A DNA stretch of 64,000 bases, taken from NCBI GenBank assembly GCA_023548195.1, contig JAJHZJ010000531.1, forward strand, positions 9,715,684 to 9,779,683, in the 5' to 3' direction. The position numbers and the translations under genes were made by a program. This document shows, piece by piece, positions 19,861-29,360 of this stretch (the first letter of the stretch is position 1; each line of letters begins with the position of its first letter). The notes under the pieces are model-generated. The model searched no databases, was not told the DNA's origin, and saw nothing but the letters and a program-made list of their open reading frames with translations. The DNA comes from Bettongia penicillata ogilbyi (Eukaryota > Chordata > Mammalia > Diprotodontia > Potoroidae).

Positions 19861-21030
19861 GAAGAAGCATGAAAAAGGAAACAGCAAAGAGAAGTCTTAA
19901 GGGACTTACCATGAGTGAACTGTTTACATTCCTACATGGAAAGACAATATTTGTAACTCTTAAAACTTTTCAGTATCTGGGTAGTTGGTGGGACCACACA
20001 TACACATGTACACGCATGCACACACATACACACATGCACACACATACAGAGATAGAGAGCACAGATTGAACTGAATAGGGTGGGACCATACCTTAAAAGA
20101 AACTAGGGTAAATGGTGAGAGAGAAATGTAGGGGGAGGGAAAAGGAAGGGGGTAACTATATGTCATTTAAGAGGCAGGTAGGAGTTTTTCTTAGTGGAGG
20201 GAAAAAGAGGAGAGCTGAGAAAAAAAAAAAAAAACAAGAAGTTTACCCTCATCACATTTGACTAAACGAAGGAGTGAAATGCACACTCATTTTGGTATGA
20301 AAACCTATCTTACAGTATAAGAAAGTGGGGGAGAAAGAGATATTGCAAGGGGGGGGATGATGGAAGGGAGGGCAAAGGGAGGAGGGAGCAATTTGAAGTC
20401 AACACTTGGGGAGGGACAGGATCAAAAGACAGAAGAGAAACAATGAGGGGCAGGTTAGGAGGGATGGTAATCCAGTTATTCTTACACAACACGACTATCA
20501 GGGAGGTCACTGGCAAAACTACACAGATATGGCCTATATTGAATTGCCTGCTGTCCCAAAGGGAATGGGTGGGGAGGGAGGGATGAGGAGAATTTGGAAC
20601 TCAAAGTTTTAGGAACAACTGTTTAGTATTGTTGTTGCAACTAGGAAAGAAGACATACAGTTAAGGAGGAATAGAAAGTCATCTGGCCCTACAGGAGAAA
20701 AGAGAAGATGGAGACAAGAGAAGGGAGAGATGACAGAAGAGAGGACAGATTGGAGATAGGGAAAATTAGATTGCTTGGGGTATTGGGGTGGGGGGAGGGG
20801 ATAAAAGGGGAGAAAATTTGGAACCCAAAAATTTGTGAAAATGAATGTAAAAAAATTAAATAAATAAATTAATTAAATTAAAAAAAAAGAAAAGAAAAGT
20901 TTGTTCTTATCTCTTTTATGAGTGATAGTTTGCCCCCTTGCATTTCTCCTTTCCTCCTCCAAATATATTCCTCTCTCGCCACTTAATTTTATTTTTTATA
21001 GATATCATTATTTCTAATTCAACCTAACCT

Positions 21031-21032
21031 GT

Positions 21033-21093
<61 letters not shown>

Positions 21094-21094
21094 T

Positions 21095-21132
<38 letters not shown>

Positions 21133-21200
21133 AAGAGAGAGATGTATATATATATATATATGTGTATGTATATATGTGTATGTGTGTGCATGCGTGTGTA
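21031..21200. repeat. (CT)n-(TA)n-(TG)n compound microsatellite in HAL1
   Basis: A long pyrimidine repeat TCTCTC at 21,033-21,112, then TATATA and TGTATG to about 21,195. It occupies the position of the CA repeat in other HAL1 3' UTRs, so it is probably an expanded form of the same seed. Confidence 0.9.
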
Positions 21201-21305
21201 ATACCTCCACCTACCCAAATATTGAGAAAATTCTCAAGAGTTACAAATATCATCTTTCCATGTAAGAATGTAAATCAGCTTAGAGAGTCCTTTATGTTTA
21301 CCTTT

Positions 21306-22130
21306 TCATGCTTCTCTTGATTCTTGTGTTTGAAAGTCAAATTTTCTTTTCAGTTCTGGTCTTTTCATCAAGAATACTGGAAAGTTCTCTATATTATTGA
21401 ATGACCATTTCTTCCCTTGAAGTATTACACTCAGTTTTGTTGGGCAGGTGATTCTTGGTTTTAATTCCAGTTCCTGTGGCTTCTGGAATATCCTATTCCA
21501 AGCCCTGCAATCCCTTAATGTAGAAGCTGCCAGATCTTGTATTATCCCAGCTGTATTTCCACAATACTCGAATTGTTTCTTTCCAGTTGCTTGCAATATT
21601 TTCTCCTTGACCTGGGTATTCTGGAATTTGGCCACAATATTCTTAGGATTTCCTCTTTTCTGACTCTTTCAGGTGGTGATTGGTGGATTCTTTCGATATT
21701 TATTTTCCTCTCTGGTTCTAGAGTATCAGGGCAGTTTTCCTTGATAATTTCATGAAAGATAATGTTTAGACTCTTTTTTTCATCATGGCTTTCAGGTAGT
21801 CCCACAATTTTTAAATTGTCTCTCCTGGATCTATTTTCCAGGTCAGTTGTTTTTCCAATGAGATATTTCACATTATCTGTGATTTTTTCATTCCTTTGGT
21901 TTTGTTTTGCAACTTCTTGGTTTATCATATAGTAATTAGCTTCCCTGAACTCCACTCTCATTTTTATAGAACTATTTTCTTCAGTGAGCTTTTCAATCTC
22001 CTTTTCCATTAGGGTAATTCTGCTTTCTAAAGTCTTCTTCTGCTCATAGGCTTTTTGAACCTCTTTTTCCAATTGAGTTAACCTATTTTTAATGGTGCTA
22101 TTTTCCTCAGCATGTTTTTTGCATCTCCGT
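21306..22130 (-). pseudogene. HAL1 ORF1, broken (copy C)
   Basis: ORF1 in two overlapping frames, 21,306-21,635 (C-terminal, with RITCPTKLSVILQGKKW) and 21,542-22,072 (coiled coil plus RRDNLKIVGLPESHDEKKS). The frames overlap, so there is a small frameshift near 21,590-21,630. The conserved YPAKLS motif reads CPTKLS. It is more diverged than copies A and B. Confidence 0.85.
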
Positions 22131-22980
22131 TAACAAGCTGCTCATTTGCTTTTCAAGCCCTTCCATGGCCTGGGCCCATTGTATATTCATTTTGGAGGTA
22201 CTGAATGCAGAAGCCTTGATTTCCTCTGACAATATGCTTTTTTTTTTTTCCTCATCCAAGAGGATGGAAGGAAGTACCTGTTTATAAAGAAATTAACCTC
22301 CTATGGTCTTATTTTTTTCACCTTTTTGGGTTTTTTTCCCATCAGTTACTTCACTTCTGAGTCCTTTGTCAAGAGGACAGTCCTAGTGCTCCTGCTCACC
22401 CTAGGACCATGCTCAGGCCTGAGATTCATATCAACTGCTCAGTTCCTCCAGGGTCTTTAGGTGGGGGTGGGGCCTCCACTCAAGGCTGAGATTCAGTTAG
22501 GCTGCTCAACTCCTCTAGAGGCTTTATGATCAGTACTCCAACAATGGAATGATGGACAATGGCTGCTGCTTGCCTGATGAGGCCTGCAGAAGCCTCAGGT
22601 GCCCAGTCTCTGCTGGGGCCAAGGGTGGACTTTGCTCCCTTCTTGCTCAGGTTGGAAAGCCCTTTCACTGACCTTTTCACCTGTGGGTTGAGGGATCTGT
22701 GAACCACTGCTGCTTCCTTGAATTGCATCCCCAAAGCCTGCTCCTCCCAGGGTTGCTTGGTGGAAGCTGGGCTGGGCTCTGCTCTGTGACTGGTGCAACA
22801 GACCTTTCCTGTTAGCCTTCCAGGTCATCCTGGGCTGGAAATCTCCTCCACTTCGTCTTTCTGTGGCTTTTGCTGCTCTAGAATTTGTTGAGAGTCTTTC
22901 TTTACAGGTATTTTATGGGCTGTGGGGGAAGAGCTAAAGTATGAACATCTTTTTACTCTGCCATCTTGGCTCCACACCCC

Positions 22981-23112
22981 TAAAATATCTTTTAAATATA
23001 CCGTTAACATGTGGCCTTCATGGCCAGCTTGTCTGAATAGTGTTCTCTGCAGCAGAGTTTGGATGCTTGAGAATTCAGCGCAAGAAAGAACCTGAGTATC
23101 TGACAACTTATC
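22981..23112 (-). mobile_element. RTE LINE, internal part (outer layer of nest, right part)
   Basis: The minus-strand frame reads DTQVLSCAEFSSIQTLLQR, which matches DNEVLSQTQLPNIQTLLQR at the same place in the plus-strand RTE copy at 904-1,960. It is the continuation of the RTE 3' fragment at 16,795-17,208 beyond the 5.77-kb nested insert. The upstream end is lost at about 23,112. Confidence 0.75.
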
Positions 23113-25238
23113 TTGACTGATGATAAGTCAAATTGACATAACTTATGATTTATGTGTATAGATTGCTATATTTTTGTACTAAACCTGTGTTAATTTTATG
23201 AGTTCATCTATGAAATTCAAATGTCTGGCTTATCTACAAGAAGACAAACAGTTCAATTGCACAGGAAGAGGCCAAAAAGACAAGTAACTTGTCTCTAGGG
23301 TGCAGACTGCATTCACACCTTTGTCAATAGCTGCTTATATTTGAGGACAAGGATTGTCTTTTGCATATTCTGGTAGTCTCAATGTTTAACACAGTGCCTG
23401 GAATGTGACTGGCAATTATGGCAATGAACTAGGATAGTCCTTTCCAAATGGCATTAAATTGATCAAAGTGGTGGAGGAATTTCCTTTCCCAATATTACAT
23501 TTACATGATTTATTGCATGATATTCAAGTTGAAAGGTTATCGATCACTGTTAAATTCTCATTTAAAAAGTTTTTCAAGTTAACTGGTGGTCTTCAAATAG
23601 TTCATTTTCTTAGCATGTGGAAATATTCTCTGAGAATACAGAGAAACACAAAGTCTTTTCTGAGCTGATACAGATTTAATTAAATAGAAAGGAAAGTTTG
23701 TGCCTTATAAAAACAAATAAGGTAAGTGAAGACAATTCTAAACAATTGGGATCAAATGCAATGGAAAATATTTATTGCAGCGTTCTGATGTTAAAACTTA
23801 CTTCCTCCTACCTTCCCTCTCTCTTTGTTAAGAAAGAGTAAACCACAAGTGAAATTCCATCACATGAAGTCATTACATTCAGTATAGGCTTTGTTTATTT
23901 ACTTCACTATTTGCTGTTTCGTGGATGGAGGTAGTTTGTTTTTGGATGTGGAAAGGGACTGCAAGAGGGAGAAGTTGTTGGGCATGAGGTGTGCATAAAA
24001 ACAAAATTTGTCAATAATTTTAAAGAAAGATTCTTTGCGATGAAGAGACAAGGAAGGTGTAATTTAATTGTTCTTCCCACTCAACAGACACCAGTTAAAA
24101 CAATGAAGCCTGTATGTCAAGGTGAAGAGGTACATCCGTAGTGCTCCAAGTGATAGACAAAGATGCTTTCCAAAACTCATCTGAGAGTTATTGTGGATGT
24201 CAAATTTCATCATAAACCCAGAGCAAGTGTTAGCACTGTGGCACAAACTAAAAGGCACATGTGTCAATATTTATACAAGCAGATTACAGTAGTGTGGGCT
24301 CATCAGTTCAGCTATTGTGTCGTGTTAGCTTAACCAAATTTCAAACTCCATAAGGAACAGCATTTTACCCTGAAGATATTAAAGGGTAGATTTCTTTTAA
24401 TTAAACTCATTTGCATGACTAAATTAGATTTAATTACTCCCATTCATTTCACTAATAACTTTCTTTGATTGGAGAAAGGCAACTTTTATAATTGCTTAAA
24501 ACAGTATGCTCTTCCCAGTGGTTCCTGGTAGAAAATCCTCATTTGTACTTTTAAGTGCTTGATGGTGCCTAGTCTATAATACATATTTAATAAATGCTTG
24601 CCGATTGATTGATGGGTGAATCAGAAAACTGTTTTTTTGTCCCAGATCAGTGATTGTGTGAATTTAATAAGTCAATAAGTGTCTCGCTCTCTCTACTTAA
24701 TCTTTTCATTTGATGACACGGCAATGACAAAAATGATGGTGCTCACTTCTACCTAGAGGTTTAAAAATATTTTACTGATACCTTTTGGTCAGTATATCAC
24801 AATAGTTTTCTACCTCCTCCTCTCCCCTCCTGATTAAATCATCTGAAGAAAAACATTCTACACAGAGATTATTCTTGATAGGGATGTTGAATTGACAATG
24901 GAAGTCTTCAAAGTAAAAGCATTTCAGTATATTATTAGAATAGGGTGATCCATCAGGGGTGTGCTGAAGCTAGCTGGAATTGACCAAAAGAGCTGAACGT
25001 TAAATTTTGAATTTGAGCATTTACTAGGGGAAATCAGTAAGTACTACAAATCACGGCTTGATTTATTGTTTTGTTATTGTGCAAACTTAAGAGAATGGAG
25101 AAATTAACATTGCAGATTAAACATAAAAGTGTGTCATTACACAAGCATTTTCCCAGAAAGCCAATTCGACATTTACCAGCACTCAATTGTATATAATTAC
25201 ATTATTAGTAGTAGTGTAATTACTAATGCAATAATAAT
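23113..25238. other. Mostly unassigned, with MIR/L2 tail fragments
   Basis: Contains MIR/L2-type tail fragments at about 23,335-23,420 (ACACAGTGCCTGGAATGTG) and 24,545-24,625 (AATAAATGCTTGCCGATTGA). The remainder shows no recognised family. The stretch at about 24,350-24,475 is unusually rich in AATTA and ATTTGCAT motifs. The small open frames at 23,459-23,668 and 24,064-24,267 show no domain. Confidence 0.45.
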
Positions 25239-25815
25239 AATAACAATAAATCAACAAGAATTTATTAAGGGCAGACTAAGTAATAAGTGCTCTAGTAGGA
25301 GACAAATGCTAGTTTATTCGGGTTGTATTTTTTTTTCTGTTTGCTTTTGTCTAGACTTTTGATTTCATAGATTTAGGAATTTCTTGCCAAGGAAATCCTT
25401 TACCATTGGGAATTGCCATCTTCCTTAAAATTTATGGTCTTACAAAGTATTTAAAGTACCCAGAGATTAAGTGGTTTTCCAGTATATATCAGAGAGTAGA
25501 CCTTGAGTCCAAGTCTTCCTGAATTTGAGGTAAATTTTCTACCATTAGACATAAACACTAGGCTTCCTCTCACAATGTGAGCATACCTCAAATAATTATT
25601 CATGAAATGCATAAATAAAAGGTAATTTGGTAGAAAGGAGACATGATCACAGCTGGGAGAGTAAGGGAAAGCCTCAATTTGAAATTTAGTTGACATTTTA
25701 AGGAAAACTAGGCATTTTAAGAGGTAGGGGTGAGGAGTTATGCATTTTAAACATATGTGTGGCTTGTTCAAAGACACAGAAATGGTAGCCAGAATAATAT
25801 GTATAAGGGGCATCA
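25239..25815. repeat. L2-like and MIR fragments
   Basis: About 25,240-25,330 has the CAACAAGAATTTATTAAGGG start of an L2-like repeat. About 25,450-25,560 is an antisense MIR (AGATTAAGTGGTTTTCC then CTTGAGTCCAAGTCTTCCTG). About 25,620-25,815 is another L2-like piece (GAGGAGTTATGCATTTTAAA, CAAAGACACAGAAATGG). All are diverged, and their borders are approximate. Confidence 0.5.
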
Positions 25816-27036
25816 AGAATGAAAAAATAAATTATGAAGAAATTGATTTTTTAGATCTATGGCTAGGGGAAGAGGTCACAACCAAGCAAGACCTAGAGAG
25901 GTTCACAGAAGATAAAAAGGGAAATGTCATTTCATAAAATTAAAACAAAAAGATTTTGCACAAACAAAATCAATGCAGCAAAAATTAGAAAGTAATTAGT
26001 TAATTGATGGGGTAATGTTTTGTTTTGTTTTGTTTTTAGCAAGATTTGCTTATAAGAGCCTGATAATATGTTAGGCAAAAAACTGATACAATTCTATAAA
26101 AGCCACTCCCCCATTGACAAAAGGTTAAAATATATAAGTAATTTTCTCAGGAAAACTTTCAACAATCAAATTTTAAAAATCCTAATCACTAATAATGAGA
26201 GATAAGCAAATTGAAGCAATTCTGAGTTTCTGCATCACATCACAATGAAAAAAAGACAGAGAAAGAACAAATGTTAGTGGAGCTACTTGTGAAAAGGTAC
26301 ATTTGCGCACCCAAGGGAAGCAAGATGGCACATGGATAGAGTGCCAGGCCTAGTTTCAAGACCTGAGTTTAAATCTAGTCTTAGATACTTACTAGCTGAG
26401 TTACCCTAGGCAAGTCACTTAACCCTATTTGCCTCAATTTCCTCATCTGTAAAATGATCTGGAGAAGGATATGACAAACCACTCCAGTGTCTCCCAAGAA
26501 AATCTCAAATGAGATCATGAAGGGTTAGATACAACTGAAAAATGACTGGATAACAACAAAGACAGACTTATGGTGGAACTACGAATTGATGTAGCCATTC
26601 TGTACAAAAATTTGCAACTGTTTTCGCAAAGCTGCTAACCTGTGTATACTCTTGATCCAGAAATAAGCCTGTATCTCAAAAAGACTGAAGAAAGAGAGCA
26701 AATGATCCCAATGTACAATATGGTTATATAAGCTTTTTTTATAGTAGGAAGCAACTAGAAAGTAAGGGTGGAGGGGGTGCCCATCACTTGGGGGAGAATG
26801 AACAAATTATAGAATATAAATGTAATGAAATACTACTTTACCATAAGAAATAGTGAAAGAGATGATTCCTGGGAAACCTGAGAAAACTTTTAGAAACTGA
26901 TACAGTGAAGTGAGCAGAACTAGGAGAAAAATTTATACAATATAGCAATCACATTGTTAAGGCAAAGAATTTTGAAAGTCTTAAGAACTCTATCAATGAC
27001 TATAATTTCAGAGTACTTATGATGAAACATGGTACC
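25816..27036 (+). mobile_element. Old L1 ORF2 3' region, split by a MAR1-like SINE
   Basis: Plus-strand L1. It includes LWLGEEVTTKQDLE-type coding remnants and AAAAAGATTTTGCACAAACA near 25,950, and near 26,830 ATACTACTTTACCATAAGAA, the L1 counterpart of the YY-box region near the ORF2 end. It is interrupted at about 26,287-26,582 by a MAR1-like SINE, and a solo LTR begins at 27,043. No open frame remains. Confidence 0.7.
26300..26570 (+). mobile_element. MAR1-like CORE-SINE, tRNA-headed
   Basis: Head region with GCAAGATGGCACATGGATAG and GAGTGCCAGGC, then a B-box-like GAGTTTAAATCTAGTC, the CORE (TTAGATACTTACTAGCTGAG...GGCAAGTCACTTAACCCTAT...CTCATCTGTAAAATGATCTG), and a tail with GATCATGAAGGGTTAGATAC then AACTGAAAAATGACTGGATAACAACAA. 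The tail resembles the 3' end of RTE/BovB LINEs, so RTE would have mobilised it. A 12-bp direct repeat, TAGTGGAGCTAC (26,275-26,286) and TGGTGGAACTAC (26,571-26,582), probably marks the TSD. Confidence 0.8.
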
Positions 27037-27042
27037 CATATC

Positions 27043-27340
27043 TGTGGGGAGCCATGGCTATCTATTATCAAGATAAAGGTCTGGACTGCTGCTGCAAGCA
27101 AACATCCTGCCCTTGTAAGATATCTGAAATGTCCTGTGTTTATTTTAACCATTACTACCCCTACCACTGCTGCTTGCTGTAAACCCCCTACTTCCTCTTT
27201 CACCACTATGATTACTGCTACCCTACCCCTCAATAAAGGAGACTTGATCAGAAAGCCTGTCATCTCCATTCTTCGCGTCTCCTGTCCCCCACCCTCTCCT
27301 TTCTTCCAGGGTCAGCGTTCTTGTCCCGCAGGCCGGGACA
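27043..27340 (+). mobile_element. Solo LTR of a class II (ERVK-like) endogenous retrovirus
   Basis: 298 bp starting TGTGGGGAGCC and ending CCGGGACA, so TG...CA ends. Flanked by a 6-bp TSD, CATATC at 27,037-27,042 and 27,341-27,346, which is the size expected for beta-type (class II) retroviruses. A poly(A) signal AATAAA lies at 27,232-27,237, about 100 bp before the 3' end, as in an R-U5 boundary. No internal retroviral sequence is present, so it is a solo LTR left by recombination. Strand is set by the poly(A) signal. The frame at 27,019-27,528 over it is a shadow. Confidence 0.75.
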
Positions 27341-27416
27341 CATATCCAAATAGAGAAGTGATCAGAGAAGTGATCAGGCTAAAGAAAGAGACAAATATTT
27401 ACTTTAGTTATAAGCC

Positions 27417-27418
27417 AA

Positions 27419-27459
<41 letters not shown>

Positions 27460-27484
27460 GTCTGTCTGTCTGTCTGTCTGTCTG
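27417..27484. repeat. (TATC)n(TGTC)n microsatellite
   Basis: A TATC run followed by a TGTC run, with sharp switch at about 27,460. Polymorphic-looking. Confidence 0.95.
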
Positions 27485-27689
27485 AATGTCTTCTTCTCTG
27501 TCTGTCATCTAACTTACACACAACGTAAAATGACAAGTAGTTATGTTGTGATAGAATACTTATATTACATACTCCCAATTATGATATAATTGTCTCCTGT
27601 AAGTACCCCAAAGAAAACCATTTCTCTTCAAAGTCCCAAAGTGCCACCTTCTTCATGAGACCTATGGATCACTTTTTTCCTCAGTTTTC

Positions 27690-27890
27690 CCGTAAAATAT
27701 TTTGTCTGTGGCTCTTCTTTGCTCTTATGACATTCTACGTTGTATCTTGTATGTTTGTGTATGTAACCCCTCCAGAAGATAAGGATAAGACATGTTTCAT
27801 TTTTATCTTCATAGCCCTAGCAATACAGTACTTTACATATAGCCCTAGCAATACAGTACTTTACGTATTCTAGAGATCAACAAAGGATTG
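27690..27890 (+). repeat. MIR/L2-type tail with 28-bp tandem duplication
   Basis: An L2/MIR-like tail block (CCAGAAGATAAGGATAAGACATG) followed by a 28-bp unit repeated twice, 27,811-27,838 and 27,839-27,866, with one mismatch. The unit starts ATAGCCCTAGCAATACAGTA. Confidence 0.6.
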
Positions 27891-28977
27891 CTGAAGTAAA
27901 TTGAATACTTGAGGCATATGTATGTTGTTTAACTAAGTTATTTCATTTTACTGACACAAGTCTCAGGTGCCATCATTGTTTTCATGATTCATTATCTCCC
28001 TGACCTTGACAAACTTCTCTGGTTTATCTTCAACTAGTGCATGGTATGCACAGTGTATCCTTCATGCCTTTCATGTGACATAAATGAGCTCATTAACATG
28101 AAAAAAGAAAGAGAAGGAAGGAGAAAAAAGACAGAGGAAGAAAGGAAAGGAGGGAGAGAGATTTCAATCTATAATTTTTTTAGAAAATATGACTGTACTC
28201 TCCTGTTGCACACAATATTAACAAAATTTTCAGAGAGGAAATTAAAAAACCTTTTAGGTGAATATGAGGAAAATGCCTCACTTCTTATTCATCTTGTGTT
28301 TGAGGGTTTTATAGAAGAGAACATGTTAGGAAGAGATGGAAATAAACAAATTGTATTACTACAAGGGATGAAAAATATCCCACAAACCACACTTACAGTC
28401 CTCTATTTATACTAGCACGTTCTGGGGAAATTACTCAAAAACCTGTTACCAATCATTGAAACCTTAGACTGTTGACATTTTTTAAAACTTTTCTAGCCAA
28501 ATAGCCATGTGTGGTAGCCAGAGGTTTAAAGAGCCAGATTTCTAGTCTCATGCTGTAGCTTTGTTTAAGCAATATGGAGCATCTCATCATCACTACAGAG
28601 GCTTCTGTTGAACACTGAGAGAGTTCATCCAGGCAAAAATATGTTCAGGCTTCTCAGCTAGCTATGCCCTGGAAGGACTGTAATCAACTAAACCATCCTA
28701 CCTGATGCTCAGCTTTCCATGTACTCTAGAAGTATTAGATAGTGGGAAGACAGACTACTTTTGACTGTACATCCCATGAAATCAGTGGAGAAATGGTGAT
28801 TTGTTTTTCTAGTATGTAATTAATAATATGTGCTACTACTGGGCCCAGAAAGCTAGGACTCTGTGTTCTGTCTCTACAACAATACTCATCTGATCTGGAC
28901 CTATGATTTTTTTTATTACATTTGAGGGTTTTTTATTTGTTTATTTTCTGTTTTGTTTTGTTTTGTTTTTTTTATTA
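27891..28977. other. Unassigned sequence
   Basis: No recognised family or gene. There is a purine-rich stretch at 28,097-28,160. A 124-codon frame at 28,041-28,415 has no recognised domain and its lysine/glutamate-rich start comes from the purine-rich repeat, so I do not call it a gene. Confidence 0.4.
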
Positions 28978-29246
28978 GACATTCTATATCACCCTAGCTG
29001 GGAGTACTCTAGGGCTTGATACAACTGGTGATAGGCATGGGATACTTGACCCAAACCATTTACACCTTAGGCAAACTTGTCTCTTTTTAGACAACCCGAA
29101 ACTCACCACATTGACAAAAGACTTCGTGTGGGGTGGGGTGGGAACAAGATCATCTAGCCCATTGTAGCTCATAATTCCTGACTTCAGGTGATCAGCTTCA
29201 GCTTCTCCAATACTAAAGGTTACTGATCACTGCCACCATGCCCGGC
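28978..29246 (-). pseudogene. 7SL (SRP) RNA retropseudogene
   Basis: Read on the minus strand from 29,246: GCCGGGCATGGTGGC at the 5' end, then CTGAAGCTGATCACCTGAAG, AGTCAGGAATTATGAGCTAC, GGTGAGTTTCGGGTTG, GTTTGCCTAAGGTG, and near the 3' end GAGTACTCCCAGCTAGGGTG. This is the block order of 7SL RNA over its full length, about 269 nt, with many changes. It ends in an A-rich tail on the minus strand (T-run at about 28,955-28,976). It is a processed copy made by LINE machinery, not a functional SRP RNA gene. Confidence 0.8.
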
Positions 29247-29254
29247 TGGGATCA

Positions 29255-29360
29255 TGTATGTATACATACACACATACATACATATACAATATACACATTT
29301 ACATATATGTGTGTTATTATACATATATGTATGTACATATATATTTATATTTAATAGACT
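29255..29360. repeat. TATG/CATA-type microsatellite
   Basis: A degenerate mixture of ATACACACATACATA and TATGTGTG units. It directly follows the 5' end of the 7SL copy. Confidence 0.85.

Larger units (their letters stand above)
17913..20894 (+). mobile_element. HAL1 copy B, full length with perfect 14-bp TSD
   Basis: A complete HAL1 of about 2,982 bp: 5' UTR starting GGCGGAGCCAAGATGGCGCA, ORF1 at 18,757-19,860, 3' UTR with a CA-rich microsatellite at about 19,997-20,046, a G-rich run at 20,777-20,810, AATAAA signals at about 20,859-20,868, and an A-rich tail. It is flanked by AAAAGTTTGTTCTT at 17,899-17,912 and 20,895-20,908. There is no ORF2. The perfect TSD and nearly open ORF1 point to a young insertion. 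It would have relied on an L1 reverse transcriptase in trans. Confidence 0.95.
20895..22980 (-). mobile_element. HAL1 copy C, ORF1 and 5' UTR part (right of nested insert)
   Basis: Continuation of the minus-strand HAL1 begun at 17,209. It carries the 3' UTR start, a long (CT)n/(TA)n tract at 21,031-21,200 where other copies have (CA)n, ORF1 remnants at about 21,306-22,130, and a 5' UTR ending at 22,980. The 5' end reads GGGGTGTGGAGCCAAGATGG on the minus strand, with the same YY1-type motif (22,960-22,968) as copy B. It is about 2.8 kb in total without the insert. Confidence 0.9.

Noticed and set aside
27019..27528. 169-codon open frame over the solo LTR and microsatellite
   Set aside because: It runs from L1 through the LTR and into a TATC repeat; composition changes with each element and no domain is visible.
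28041..28415. 124-codon open frame with KEREGRRKKTEEER start
   Set aside because: The charged part is a purine-rich simple repeat; the remainder has no recognised domain.
28978..29246. Functional 7SL RNA gene
   Set aside because: Many substitutions in paired regions and an A-rich tail show a processed copy.
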